NCBI RefSeq assembly: GCF_000373625.1
Contig: NZ_KB891993.1
Span: 1-64,000, forward strand
DNA: 64,000 nucleotides
Reading direction: 5' to 3'
Source of the DNA: Streptomyces sp. LaPpAH-108
Lineage (GTDB): Bacteria > Actinomycetota > Actinomycetes > Streptomycetales > Streptomycetaceae
Shown in pieces: positions 24,662 to 34,914 of the stretch (position 1 is the first letter of the stretch; the number at the start of each line of letters is the position of its first letter). The notes under the pieces are model-generated. The model was given only the letters and a program-made list of their open reading frames with translations. It had not been told where the DNA came from and ran no database searches. The translations under genes were made by a program, and so were the position numbers.

Positions 24662-26011
24662 TCAGCGGCCCTGAGCGGGCAGTTCCTTGATCCGGACGTC
24701 ACGGAACGACACCTGGTCACCGTCCCCGTGGTTCTGGAGGCCGATGTGTCCGTCCCGCAGGCTGCGGGCCGGGTCGGTGTTGGTGAAGTCGTTGACCAGT
24801 ACGCCGTTGAGCCGGACGCGGAGGCGTTCGCCCTCCACGCGGATCTCGTACGTGTTCCACTCCCCCGGCGGGTTCAGCGCGCGGTCCCGTGCCGCCAGGT
24901 CGGCGGACTGGAAGCCGTACACCGCCCCGGTGGTCTTCTCCGGGACGTCGGTGGCGTCGATCTGGATCTCGTAGCCGTTGTCGACGGCGGACCAGGGGTC
25001 GTCCGAGGGCGGGAAGCCCACGAAGACGCCGGAGTTGCTGTCGCCGGTGACCTGCCAGTCGAGTTTCAGGGAGTACGAGGTGAGGCCGGAGGCGGCGTAC
25101 CAGAGCAGGCCCATGCCGCCGGTGGAGGTCAGCGTGCCGTCGTCGGCCAGGGTGAAGGAGCCGGGCCCCGCCTGCCGCCAGTTCTCGAGGGAGGCGGCGG
25201 TGCCGTCGAAGAGCGGGTGGTAGCCGTTCTCCGGGCGGCAGTCGGCCTGTGCGGTGCCGGTCGCCCACCGCAGGCCGCCCAGCAGGTGGGCGCGGAAGGC
25301 GGGGTCGGCGTAGGACTCCTTGGTGTGACCGCCGCCGGTGTAGAAGGCGCGGCCCCCCTGGTACTCCTGGCACCAGGCGATCGGGTGGTCGCCGTTCATG
25401 GTGCCGCCGGAGTACGTGGACTCGTCGAGCGAGGCCAGGACGTGGGCGCGTTCGCGTGGATCGGAGCGGTAGTTGTACCACTCGTCGGTGCGTTCCCACC
25501 GGTCGGGCAGGTGGGCGGTCGAGGGGTGGGCGTGGTCCTCGACCACGACGGTGGCGGGCTGGATCGCCGGGTGCGACTGGAAGTACGCCCCGGCGAGTCC
25601 GCCGTAGAACGGCCAGTCGTACTCGGTGTCGGCGGCGGCGTGGACGCCCACGTAGCCGCCGCCCTGGCGGATGTAGCCCTCGAAGGCCCGCTGCTGGGCG
25701 GGGTTCAGGACGTCGCCGGTGGTGGAGAGGAAGACGACGGCGTCGTAGCGGCGCAGGTTGCGGGCGGTGAAGGCGCTCGCGTCCTCGGTGGCGTCGACCG
25801 TGAGGCCGTCGGTGGCGCCGAGCTGCTGCACGGCCGCGATGCCGTCGGGGATGGAGTCGTGGCGGAATCCGGCGGTCTTGGAGAAGACCAGGACCCGTCC
25901 GTCGTCCGAGGGGCGCGCGGCGGCCGGGCCGGTGACGCAGCCGAGGAGCAGCGCGGTGCCGACGGCCGCGGTGGTGAGCAGGCGTGTGGTGCGCGGGCGT
26001 GTGGTGCGCAT
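24662..26011 (-). CDS. Secreted ThuA-DUF1080 two-domain protein
   Basis: A 449-residue exported protein. Residues 1-33 are a signal peptide with a Cys near its end (LLLGCVTGPAAA), so a lipoprotein cannot be excluded. ThuA domain, about 38-245: VLVFSKTAGFRHDSIPDG, VVFLSTTGDVLN, GGYVGVHAAADTEYDW and GRAFYTGGGHTKESY. DUF1080 (3-keto-disaccharide hydrolase-like, jelly-roll), about 265-449: YHPLFDGTAASLENWRQ, GVFVGFPPS, YEIQID and GHIGLQNHGDGDQVSFRDVR. DUF1080 enzymes cleave 3-keto-glycosides; ThuA acts in disaccharide use. It is co-directional with the sugar dehydrogenase (15-bp gap), the likely source of a keto-sugar. Confidence 0.9.
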   Translation of the reverse strand: MRTTRPRTTRLLTTAAVGTALLLGCVTGPAAARPSDDGRVLVFSKTAGFRHDSIPDGIAAVQQLGATDGLTVDATEDASAFTARNLRRYDAVVFLSTTGDVLNPAQQRAFEGYIRQGGGYVGVHAAADTEYDWPFYGGLAGAYFQSHPAIQPATVVVEDHAHPSTAHLPDRWERTDEWYNYRSDPRERAHVLASLDESTYSGGTMNGDHPIAWCQEYQGGRAFYTGGGHTKESYADPAFRAHLLGGLRWATGTAQADCRPENGYHPLFDGTAASLENWRQAGPGSFTLADDGTLTSTGGMGLLWYAASGLTSYSLKLDWQVTGDSNSGVFVGFPPSDDPWSAVDNGYEIQIDATDVPEKTTGAVYGFQSADLAARDRALNPPGEWNTYEIRVEGERLRVRLNGVLVNDFTNTDPARSLRDGHIGLQNHGDGDQVSFRDVRIKELPAQGR

Positions 26012-26026
26012 GGGGGTGCCCTCCGC

Positions 26027-28516
26027 TCAGCCGGTGGTGAAGGTGAAGTCGTCCACGTCGTAGAGGGCTCCGGTGCCGCCCTTGAAGACCAGGTAGAGCG
26101 TGGTCGTGCCCTTCGGCGCGCGGGAGAGGCCGGCGCTCACGTCCTGGAAGGTCTCCCAGCCGCCGGTCACCGGCACGGTGGCCTTGCCGAGCAGGGTTCC
26201 CTTGGCCGATCCGGCACGGACCTCGAGGGTGCCGCCCACTCCGCCGGAGGAGATCCGTGCGGTGATCTTCTTGGCGTTGCCGAGCGCGTAGGGCGTGAAG
26301 GAGATCCAGTCGCCGTCGTGGATGTCGCCGACGGTCTTGCCGCCGTGGGCGGTGTCCTTGGACTGGAGGGTGATGCCCGAGGAGTCGCTGTAGTGCTCGG
26401 CCTGGCGGTGGCGGGGCTGGGCGACGTTCTGGTCGTGGGAGGTGAGCGCGGCCTGGCCGCCGCCTCCGTTGTCGGTGTACTCGGCGTCGAACACGCCGAA
26501 GATGTTCTCGTCCTCGTCGTGGCCGCCGTCGGCGCTGGTCTGGATGGTGCCGGTGCAGCCCTGCGCGGAGGTCAGCGGGTGGCCGTGGGTGTCGTGGCCG
26601 AGGATGAAGTGGACGGTGACCTTGGAGCAGTCGATGTTCCTGCCGTCCTCGGGGTCGGTGACCCTCACGGTGAACGGCACGGCGTCACCGAAGCTGAACA
26701 GCTGGCCGTCCTGCGGGAGTTGGAGCGTCACCGTGGGCGCGGTGTTGCCGACGACGATCCGTACGGCGGCGCTGCCGGTGCGGCCGGAGGGGTCCTCGGC
26801 GGTCAGGGTCGCGGTGTAGGTGCCGTTCTTGCGGTACGTATGCGTGGGGTTGGCGGCGGTGGAGCTGGTGCCGTCGCCGAAGTCCCAGTGGTGGGTGAGG
26901 GTGTCGCCGTCCTGGTCGGTGGTGCCGGCCGAGGAGAAGCGGACCTTCAGCGCGGCCTGCCCGGAGGTCTTGTCGGCGGCGGCCTTGGCGACGGGCGAGT
27001 GGCCGTCGGTGGCGTTCTCGATGCGGTAGAGCGCGGAGTTCTCGTCGCCGCCGAACCAGGCGGTGCCGTAGTCCAGGACGTACAGGGCGCCGTCGGGGCC
27101 GAAGGCCATGTCCATCACCTGGGTGCCGGTCCAGGGGAAGGCGTTGATCGACTTCACGGTTCCGTCGGCGCCGGTGTCGATGCGCTTGATCCAGCGGCGG
27201 CCGAACTCACCGGCGAAGAAGTTCCCGTCGTACGCCTCGGGGAACTTCACCGGGGAGTCGAGCGCGGCGTCGTAGTGGTAGACGGGGCCGCCCATCGGGG
27301 ACTCGGAGCCGTCGCCGAACTCCGGTACGGACGCGCCGTCGTAGGGGATCCAGGCGGGCTGCGCCGGGGGCAGCTCGGTCAGGCCCGTGTTGTGCGGCGA
27401 GTCGTTCTTCGGGGCGGCGCAGTCGAAGGCGGCGCCGGAGGTCTTCGTCGCGAAGTCGTAGTCCACGTAGGCGTCGTTCTTGCCGGTGCAGTACGGCCAG
27501 CCGAAGTTGCCGGGGCCGGTCACGCGGGCGAACTCGACCTGGCCGCCGGGGCCTCGGGCGGGGTCGGCGGCACCGGCGTCGGGGCCGTAGTCGCCGACGT
27601 AGAGGATGCCGGTCTCCTTGTCGACGCTGAAGCGGAACGGGTTGCGGAAGCCCATGGCGTAGATCTCGGGGCGGGTCTTCGCGGTGCCGGGGGCGAAGAG
27701 GTTGCCGTCGGGGACGGTGTAGGTGCCGTCGTCCCGCACCTTGATGCGCAGGATCTTGCCGCGCAGGTCGTTGGTGTTGCCGGAGGTGCGCTGGGCGTCG
27801 AAGGCCGGGTTGCGGTCGGCGCGTTCGTCGATGGGGGTGAAGCCGTCGGACTGGAAGGGGTTGGAGTCGTCGCCGGTCGACAGGTAGAGGTTGCCGTCCT
27901 GGTCGAAGTCGATGTCCCCGCCGACGTGGCAGCAGATGCCGCGCGAGGTCGGCACGTCCAGGATCTTCTTCTCGCTGGCCGTGTCCAGGGTGCCGTCGGT
28001 CTTCAGGACGAAGCGGGAGAGCCGGTTGACGCCGTCGAAGGGGGCGAAGTCGGCGGCGGTGCCGGTCTCGGGGGCGTCGCCGGAGGGGGTGTCCAGCGGG
28101 GGCGCGTAGTAGAGGTAGACGAACCGGTTGTCGGTGAAGTGCGGGTCCACACCGACGCCTTGGAGTCCTTCCTCGTCGTGGGAGTAGACGGCGAGCCTGC
28201 CCGCGGTGCGGGTGGTGCCGGTGGCGTCGGTGAGGCGGAGTTCGCCGTCGCGGGAGGTGTGCAGGACCGAGCGGTCGGGCAGGACGGCGAGGCTCATGGG
28301 CTCGCCGACCTCCGCCGCGCCCTGGGCGAGGGCGACCTGCTGGAAGTCCTCGGCGGCCACCGTGCCGCCCCGGTCGGCGGGGGCGGCGACGGCGGCGCCG
28401 GGTGCGGTGAGGGCGGGGGCGGCGCCGAGGAGCAGCGCCGCGCCGAACAGGGCCAGGGCGGTACGCAGCCGTGGCGGCCGGGTGGGGGTACCGGTGGGGC
28501 GGTCGTTCCCGTGCAC
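26027..28516 (-). CDS. Secreted glucose/sorbosone dehydrogenase-like protein with PKD and carbohydrate-binding domains
   Basis: An 829-residue exported protein. After a signal peptide (about 1-45) a six-bladed GSDH propeller runs to about 480: EEGLQGVGVDPHF, VYLYYAPP, CCHVGGDIDFDQDGNLYLST, GKILRIK, GFRNPFRFSVD, GNFGWPYC, FGPDGALYVLDYGT. Then a PKD domain (HHWDFGDGTSS, about 510-590), an Ig-like segment, and a CBM6-like module at the C-terminus (AEHYSDSSG ... DWISFTPYALG ... LYLVFKGG). It would oxidise a sugar outside the cell, with PQQ or a related quinone as the family cofactor. The modules suggest binding to a polysaccharide. Confidence 0.88.
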   Translation of the reverse strand: MHGNDRPTGTPTRPPRLRTALALFGAALLLGAAPALTAPGAAVAAPADRGGTVAAEDFQQVALAQGAAEVGEPMSLAVLPDRSVLHTSRDGELRLTDATGTTRTAGRLAVYSHDEEGLQGVGVDPHFTDNRFVYLYYAPPLDTPSGDAPETGTAADFAPFDGVNRLSRFVLKTDGTLDTASEKKILDVPTSRGICCHVGGDIDFDQDGNLYLSTGDDSNPFQSDGFTPIDERADRNPAFDAQRTSGNTNDLRGKILRIKVRDDGTYTVPDGNLFAPGTAKTRPEIYAMGFRNPFRFSVDKETGILYVGDYGPDAGAADPARGPGGQVEFARVTGPGNFGWPYCTGKNDAYVDYDFATKTSGAAFDCAAPKNDSPHNTGLTELPPAQPAWIPYDGASVPEFGDGSESPMGGPVYHYDAALDSPVKFPEAYDGNFFAGEFGRRWIKRIDTGADGTVKSINAFPWTGTQVMDMAFGPDGALYVLDYGTAWFGGDENSALYRIENATDGHSPVAKAAADKTSGQAALKVRFSSAGTTDQDGDTLTHHWDFGDGTSSTAANPTHTYRKNGTYTATLTAEDPSGRTGSAAVRIVVGNTAPTVTLQLPQDGQLFSFGDAVPFTVRVTDPEDGRNIDCSKVTVHFILGHDTHGHPLTSAQGCTGTIQTSADGGHDEDENIFGVFDAEYTDNGGGGQAALTSHDQNVAQPRHRQAEHYSDSSGITLQSKDTAHGGKTVGDIHDGDWISFTPYALGNAKKITARISSGGVGGTLEVRAGSAKGTLLGKATVPVTGGWETFQDVSAGLSRAPKGTTTLYLVFKGGTGALYDVDDFTFTTG

Positions 28517-28622
28517 GTGTGCCTCCAGATGGGGCGGGTCGTACGGGCGGGTGCGGGTGCGCCGGGATGCGCCGTCATCCCGGTGAGGGGCGGGGAGTCG
28601 ATGGGGCGGGGAGCCGGTCGGG

Positions 28623-29621
<999 letters not shown>

Positions 29622-29634
29622 GGCGGGGCCCTCC

Positions 29635-30948
29635 TCAGACCGCGATCGGGGTGTAGACGGAGTTCTTCGCCGCGCTCTCCTCGACGGCGGCCAGGACGCG
29701 CTGCACCTGGAGTCCGTCGGCGAAGGACGGCTCCGGCCTGCGGCCCTCGGCGATGGCGTGCACGAGGTCGCGGGCCTGGTGGACGAAGGTGTGCTCGTAG
29801 CCGAGTCCGTGCCCCGGCGGCCACCAGGCGTCCAGATAGGGGTGGTCGGGCTCGGTGACGAGGATGCGGCGGAAGCCCGCATGGGTGGCCGCCTCGGTGG
29901 CGTCGTGGTAGTGCAGCTCGTTGAGCCGCTCCAGGTCGAAGGCCAACGAGCCGCGCTCGCCGTTGAGTTCGAGGCGCAGGGCGTTCTTGCGGCCGGTGGC
30001 GTAGCGGGTGGCCTCGAAGGAGGCGAGGGCGCCGGAGGGGAAGCGGGCGGTGAACACGGCGGCGTCGTCCACGGTGACCTGGCCGGTCCCTGCCGCGGTG
30101 ACGGCGGCCAGGCCGCTGGTGGGCGCACCCGGCAGGGGCCGCTGCCGTACGAAGGTCTCGGTCAGGGCGGAGACCCCGGAAAGCGTCTCGCCCGCGAGGT
30201 ACTGCGCGACATCGACGATGTGCGCCCCCAGATCGCCGAGCGCGCCCGAGCCCGCCGCCTCCTTGCGCAGCCGCCAGGTCAGCGGGAACTCCGGGTCCAC
30301 CAGCCAGTCCTGGAGGTACGCCACCCGGACGTGCCGCAGGGTGCCGAGCCGCCCCTCGGTGATCATCCGCCGGGCGAGGGCGACGGCGGGGACGCGGCGG
30401 TAGTTGAAGCCGACCATCGCCAACTGCCCTCGGTCGTAAGCCTCTTGGGCCGCGCGGGCCATCGCCTCGGCCTCCTCGACGGTGTTGGCGAGGGGCTTCT
30501 CGCACAGCACGTGCTTGCCCGCGGCGAGGGCGGCGACCGCGATCTCGGCGTGGCTGTCGCCGGGGGTGCAGATGTCGACCAGGTCGACGTCGTCGCGGGC
30601 GATCAGGGCACGCCAGTCGGTCTCGGTGGCGGCCCAGCCGTGCCGGTCGGCGGCGGCGCGGGCGGCGGCGCCGTCGCGCCCGCAGAGCACGGAGAGGACC
30701 GGGCGGCGGGGCAGGTCGAAGACGCGGCCCGCGGTGCGCCAGCCCTGGGAGTGGGCGGCGCCCATGAAGGCGTAGCCGACCATGCCGACGCGCAGCGGCG
30801 GTTTCCCGGCGGCCGGACGGTCGCCGTCCCCGGCGGGGCGCGCCTCCTGCCCCGCCACGCGATCGGCTTCCCCGGCCGGGCGGTCCTCGCCGCCCTCCGG
30901 CCGGTCCGCTCCGGCCTGTGCCCCTGCTGACTGCTGCGGCTGTGCCAT
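29635..30948 (-). CDS. Gfo/Idh/MocA-family NAD(P)-dependent oxidoreductase
   Basis: A 437-residue sugar or cyclitol dehydrogenase. The first 50 residues are a low-complexity Ala/Gly/Arg/Asp tail not seen in most homologues. [19 protein letters not shown] is the Rossmann turn; [15 protein letters not shown] and [16 protein letters not shown] give the catalytic Lys of the EKP motif; [15 protein letters not shown] holds the conserved Asp/His pair. This set fits inositol 2-dehydrogenase and glucoside 3-dehydrogenase-like enzymes. Preceded by ABC importer genes and followed by an isomerase, it probably oxidises or reduces the imported sugar. The start is an ATG 62 bases past the binding-protein stop. 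Confidence 0.9.
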   Translation of the reverse strand: MAQPQQSAGAQAGADRPEGGEDRPAGEADRVAGQEARPAGDGDRPAAGKPPLRVGMVGYAFMGAAHSQGWRTAGRVFDLPRRPVLSVLCGRDGAAARAAADRHGWAATETDWRALIARDDVDLVDICTPGDSHAEIAVAALAAGKHVLCEKPLANTVEEAEAMARAAQEAYDRGQLAMVGFNYRRVPAVALARRMITEGRLGTLRHVRVAYLQDWLVDPEFPLTWRLRKEAAGSGALGDLGAHIVDVAQYLAGETLSGVSALTETFVRQRPLPGAPTSGLAAVTAAGTGQVTVDDAAVFTARFPSGALASFEATRYATGRKNALRLELNGERGSLAFDLERLNELHYHDATEAATHAGFRRILVTEPDHPYLDAWWPPGHGLGYEHTFVHQARDLVHAIAEGRRPEPSFADGLQVQRVLAAVEESAAKNSVYTPIAV

Positions 30949-31010
30949 GAGGTGGGTCCTCTCCTCGTCCTCGTACGGGGTGGTGCCGTGCGGGTGCGGC
31001 AAGGGCCCCG

Positions 31011-32051
31011 TCACCGGAAGCCGGTGGGCATGTACCGGTCGACGTTGTCCTTGTCGACCACGGCCGAGTAGAGGGTGAGGGAGGCGGGGATCTCGAACTC
31101 GGCGAGGCCGCCGACGCCCTTGTTCTGGCCGAGGGCGCGGGCGAGGTCGATCGCGGAGGCGGCCATCGTCGGCGGGTAGAGGACGGTCGCCTTGAGCACG
31201 CTGTCGCCGCGCTCGATCGCCTGGAACGCGGCGAGGGCACCGGCGCCGCCGACCATCAGGAAGTCGTCGCGCCCGGCCTGCTCGATGGCCCGCAGCGCGC
31301 CCACGCCCTGGTCGTCGTCGTGGTTCCACAGGGCGTCGAACTTCGACTGGGCCTGGAGGAGTTGGGCCATCTTGGCCTGGCCGGACTCGACGGTGAAGTC
31401 GGCGGCCTGGCGGGCGACCTTCTTGATGTTCGGGTAGTTCTTCAGCGCGTCGTCGAAGCCCTTGGTGCGCTGGCGGGTCAGTTCCAGGTTGTCGAGCCCG
31501 GCCAGCTCGACGACGCGGGCGTTCGCCTTGTCCTTGAGCTTCTCGCCGATGTAGTGCCCGGCGTTGAGGCCCATGCCGTAGTTGTCGCCGCCGATCCAGC
31601 AGCGGTACGCCTGGGGGCTGTTGAAGACGCGGTCGAGGTTGACGACCGGGATGCCCGCGCGCATCGCCTTCAGCCCGACCTGGGTGAGGGCCTTGCCGTC
31701 GGCGGGCAGCACCACCAGCACGTCGACCTTCTTGTTGATCAGCGTCTCGATCTGGCCGATCTGCGCGGCGGTGTCGTTGGAGCCCTCGGTGATCTCCAGG
31801 GTGACGTCCGCGTACTTCTTGGCGCGGCGCTTGGCGTTGTCGTTGATGGCGTTGAGCCAGCCGTGGTCGGCCTGCGGACCGGCGAAGCCGATGGTGACGC
31901 GCTTGCCGGGCTTGTCGTCGGCGACCGGCTGGTCGTCCGCGCCGGTCTTGTCGTCCTTGGACTCGTTGCTCGTGCACCCGGCGAGCACGACGCCGGCGGA
32001 GACGGCGGCGCTCCCGAACAGCAGTCCTCTGCGACTGGGGAGGTGCGACAT
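31011..32051 (-). CDS. Sugar ABC transporter substrate-binding lipoprotein (CUT2/RbsB type)
   Basis: A 346-residue periplasmic-binding-protein-I family lipoprotein. SRRGLLFGSAAVSAGVVLAGC combines a twin-arginine signal with a lipobox (LAGC), cited here as SRRGLLFG and VLAGC. The mature part has the ribose-binding pattern: VTIGFAGPQADHGWLNAIND, LINKKVDVLVVLPADG, IPVVNLDRVF, WIGGDNYGMGLNAGHYIG, DALWNHDDDQGVGALRAIE. It delivers a sugar or cyclitol to the permease encoded next. The ligand cannot be read from sequence; ribose, xylose, galactose and inositol binders share this fold. Confidence 0.92.
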   Translation of the reverse strand: MSHLPSRRGLLFGSAAVSAGVVLAGCTSNESKDDKTGADDQPVADDKPGKRVTIGFAGPQADHGWLNAINDNAKRRAKKYADVTLEITEGSNDTAAQIGQIETLINKKVDVLVVLPADGKALTQVGLKAMRAGIPVVNLDRVFNSPQAYRCWIGGDNYGMGLNAGHYIGEKLKDKANARVVELAGLDNLELTRQRTKGFDDALKNYPNIKKVARQAADFTVESGQAKMAQLLQAQSKFDALWNHDDDQGVGALRAIEQAGRDDFLMVGGAGALAAFQAIERGDSVLKATVLYPPTMAASAIDLARALGQNKGVGGLAEFEIPASLTLYSAVVDKDNVDRYMPTGFR

Positions 32052-32107
32052 GGCGGTGGACCTTTCCTCGGGGCTCGGGTGTACGCGGGAGGGGGCTTCG
32101 GGTGTGC

Positions 32108-33127
32108 TCAGACCGAGTTCGCGGTCCGGCGCTGGACCAGCACGGCGGCGACGATGATCGCGCCCTTGGCGATCTGCTGGACGTCGGTCTGGAGGTTGTT
32201 CAGGGCGAAGATGTCGGTGATCGTGGTGAAGATCAGGACGCCGAGCACGGAGCCGGTGATGGTGCCGCGTCCCCCGGTGAGCAGCGTGCCGCCGATGATC
32301 GCGGCGGCGATGGCGTCCAGCTCGTAGAGGTTGCCGTTGGTGTTCTGGCCGGAGCCGGACAGGATGATCAGCAGGAAGGCGGCGATCCCGCAGCACAGCC
32401 CGGACAGCAGATAGAGGTAGAGACGCTGGCGGCGGACGTCGATCCCGGCGAGCCGGGCGGCCTCGGCGTTGCCGCCGACGGCGACGGTGCGGCGGCCGAA
32501 GGTGGTGCGGTTGAGCACCAGCCAGCCGATGACGGTCACCACCGCGAAGACCAGGACCAGTGGGGGGATGCCGAGGACGTAGGCGTCGCGCTCGCCGAGG
32601 CTCAGGACGGAGTCGACGGTGACGATCTGCGTGCGCCCGCCGGTGATCTGGAGGGCCAGTCCGCGCGCGGAGGCCAGCATGGCGAGCGTGGCGATGAACG
32701 GGACCAGGCCGCCGTAGGCGACGAGCAGCCCGTTGACCAGTCCGCAGCCCACGCCGACGATCACCGCGGTGAAGAGGATGCCCGCGAACCCGAAGTCCTG
32801 GGTGGCCACCGTCGTCGCCCACACCGAGGCCAGCGCGACGATCGCGCCGACGGACAGATCGATGCCGCCCGAGGTGATGACGAAGGTCATGCCGACGGTG
32901 ACGACACCGATCACCGACGCCTGGGTGAGGACGAGCTGGAGGTTGCGGGTGTCCAGGAACTCGTCCGGCTTGGTGACGCCGCCGATCACGATCAGGACGG
33001 CGAGGACGCCGAGCAGGGAGAGGGTGCGGATGTCGGCGCGGCCCGCGAGCGCGCGCCAGGCGGGGGGCGGGGCGGCGGCGGGCACCTTGCCGGTGCCGTA
33101 CCGGGGCGGGGAGGCGGGCTGCGTCAT
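32108..33127 (-). CDS. Sugar ABC transporter permease (RbsC type)
   Basis: A 339-residue membrane protein of the CUT2 permease family with 8-10 predicted helices. The signature segments are VTVGMTFVITSGGIDLSVGA, GLVNGLLVAYGGLVPFIATL, TTFGRRTVAVGGNAEAARLA (the cytoplasmic loop touching the ATPase) and AAAIIGGTLLTGGRGTITGS. The first 30 residues are a Pro/Ala-rich cytoplasmic tail. Its start overlaps the ATPase stop (ATGA), showing translational coupling. Confidence 0.93.
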   Translation of the reverse strand: MTQPASPPRYGTGKVPAAAPPPAWRALAGRADIRTLSLLGVLAVLIVIGGVTKPDEFLDTRNLQLVLTQASVIGVVTVGMTFVITSGGIDLSVGAIVALASVWATTVATQDFGFAGILFTAVIVGVGCGLVNGLLVAYGGLVPFIATLAMLASARGLALQITGGRTQIVTVDSVLSLGERDAYVLGIPPLVLVFAVVTVIGWLVLNRTTFGRRTVAVGGNAEAARLAGIDVRRQRLYLYLLSGLCCGIAAFLLIILSGSGQNTNGNLYELDAIAAAIIGGTLLTGGRGTITGSVLGVLIFTTITDIFALNNLQTDVQQIAKGAIIVAAVLVQRRTANSV

Positions 33128-34641
33128 GACGCCGGGCTTCCTTCCATGACGAGGTCGAGGACGCGGTGCTCGTCGAGTGCGCGGGCGGGCGCCGTGTGGA
33201 CGACGTGGCCCTCGCGCAGCACCAGGACGCGGTCGGCGAGGCCCAGCACCTCGGGGACCTCGCTGGAGACCAGCAGGACGGCGAGGCCCTCGTCGGCGAG
33301 CCTGCGCACCACGGCGTACAGCTCGGCGCGGGCGCCCACGTCGACGCCCCGGGTCGGCTCATCGAGGAGCAGCACCCGGCAGCCGCGCAGCAGCCAGCGG
33401 GCGAGGACGGCCTTTTGCTGGTTGCCGCCGGAGAGGGTGCGCACGGGGACGGCGGGGTTGTCGGGGCGCAGGGAGAGTTCGCGGGTCGCGGCGCGTGCGG
33501 CGCCGCGCTCGGCGGTCCGGTCGATCCAGCCGCCGCGCGCGAACCGGGAGAGGGAGGACACCGAGACGTTGCGGGTGACGGACTCCAGCATGAGCAGGGC
33601 CTGCGCCTTGCGTTCCTCGGGGGCGAGCCCGATGCCCGCCCGCACGGCGGCGCGTACGCTGCCGGGGCGCACCGGACGGCCGCCGACCAGGACCTGGCCG
33701 GTGTCGGGTTTGCGGGCACCGTAGACGGTCTCCAGGATCTCGGAGCGGCCGGAGCCGACGAGCCCGGCGATCCCGACGATCTCGCCCGGCCGCACAGCGA
33801 GGTCGAACGGGGCGAACTCGCCGCTGCGGGAGAGCCCCCGCACCTCCAGCACCGGTTCTCCGGTGGGGGGTTCGGCGGGGCGGTCGGGGAAGACGTACTC
33901 GACGTCGCGTCCCGTCATCAGGGTGACGACCTCGCGGGTCGGGGTCGTCTTCGCGGGCAGCCCGCGTGCCACGGCCCGGCCGTCCTTCAGCACGGTCACG
34001 CGGTCGCCGATGCGGCGGATCTCGTCCAGGCGGTGCGAGATGTGGACGACCGCGACGCCCTCGGCGGTGAGTCCGGCGACCACGCGGAAGAGGTTGTCGA
34101 CCTCGTCGGGGTCGAGCGCGGCGGACGGTTCGTCCATCACGATGAGCCGTACGTCGTGGGACAACGCCCGCGCCATGGACACGATCTGCTGCTGGGCGGC
34201 GGACAACTCCCCTACCAGACGCCCCGGTTCGATCTCGGGGTGGCCCAGGCGGCGCAGCAGCGCGGCGGTGTTCGCGCGGGCGGTGCGGCCCCGGACGACG
34301 AATCCGGCGGTGGTGGGCTCATGGCCGAGGTGGACGTTCTCGGCGACCGACAGGTGCTCCACCAGGTCGAGTTCCTGGTAGATGGTGGCGATGCCGAGGC
34401 GCATGGCGGCCATCGGGGAGCGCAGCACGACGGGGTCGCCGCGCCAGCGGATGACGCCGGTGTCGGGCTGGTGGGCTCCGGCGAGGACCTTGATGAGGGT
34501 GGACTTTCCGGCGCCGTTCTGGCCGAGCAGGCAGTGGACCTCGCCCTCCTGCACGTCGAGGTCGACGCCGTCGAGCGCCCGGACTCCGGGGAACGCCTTG
34601 GTGATGCCGGTCATGCTGAGCAGAGGTGGTTCCGATGCCAT
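33124..34641 (-). CDS. Sugar ABC transporter ATP-binding protein (RbsA type, two ABC domains)
   Basis: A 505-residue tandem ATPase. First cassette: Walker A GQNGAGKST, signature VGELSAAQQQI, Walker B RLIVMDEPSAAL. Second cassette: the degenerate Walker A IAGLVGSGRSE normal for the second half of CUT2 ATPases, signature RTLSGGNQQK, Walker B RVLLLDEPTRGVD. It powers import through the downstream permease. It is the first gene of the importer set; a 273-bp gap with a tandem repeat separates it from the ROK regulator gene, which is read in the same direction. Confidence 0.95.
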   Translation of the reverse strand: MASEPPLLSMTGITKAFPGVRALDGVDLDVQEGEVHCLLGQNGAGKSTLIKVLAGAHQPDTGVIRWRGDPVVLRSPMAAMRLGIATIYQELDLVEHLSVAENVHLGHEPTTAGFVVRGRTARANTAALLRRLGHPEIEPGRLVGELSAAQQQIVSMARALSHDVRLIVMDEPSAALDPDEVDNLFRVVAGLTAEGVAVVHISHRLDEIRRIGDRVTVLKDGRAVARGLPAKTTPTREVVTLMTGRDVEYVFPDRPAEPPTGEPVLEVRGLSRSGEFAPFDLAVRPGEIVGIAGLVGSGRSEILETVYGARKPDTGQVLVGGRPVRPGSVRAAVRAGIGLAPEERKAQALLMLESVTRNVSVSSLSRFARGGWIDRTAERGAARAATRELSLRPDNPAVPVRTLSGGNQQKAVLARWLLRGCRVLLLDEPTRGVDVGARAELYAVVRRLADEGLAVLLVSSEVPEVLGLADRVLVLREGHVVHTAPARALDEHRVLDLVMEGSPAS

Positions 34642-34751
34642 GTGGGTTCCCCTAGGCGGGCGTGCGGGCCTGTTTCAGGGCGGTGCGCCGACGGGCCGGG
34701 CGGACCGGGGCGGGCAGAGCGGTGCGGGGTGATGCGCGGTGCCGGGTCGTA

Positions 34752-34788
34752 CGCGGTGGTGCGCGGTGGTGCGCGGTGGTGCGCGGTG
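34752..34788. repeat. 10-bp tandem repeat upstream of the ABC importer operon
   Basis: The unit CGCGGTGGTG occurs three times in a row (34752-34781) followed by a partial copy. A looser echo of GGGTCGTA(C/G)GCGGTG lies on both sides. It sits in the 273-bp gap between the ROK gene stop and the ATPase gene start, about 110-150 bases upstream of the latter. It is probably slippage-prone; a regulatory role is untested. Confidence 0.7.
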
Positions 34789-34914
34789 CGGGTCGTAGGC
34801 GGTGCGGGTGGTGCTCACGCGGGGCGCGGCAGGTCTGCCGGGTCGTGCTCGCGCGGTACGTTCCGTGGCGCTGTTCCTGCGGGCCGTCCGGCGGTTCGTG
34901 CCGGACGGCGGCGG

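Noticed and set aside
34752..34788. Repeat array as a CRISPR
   Set aside because: Units are 10 bp and directly abutting, with no spacers and no cas genes.
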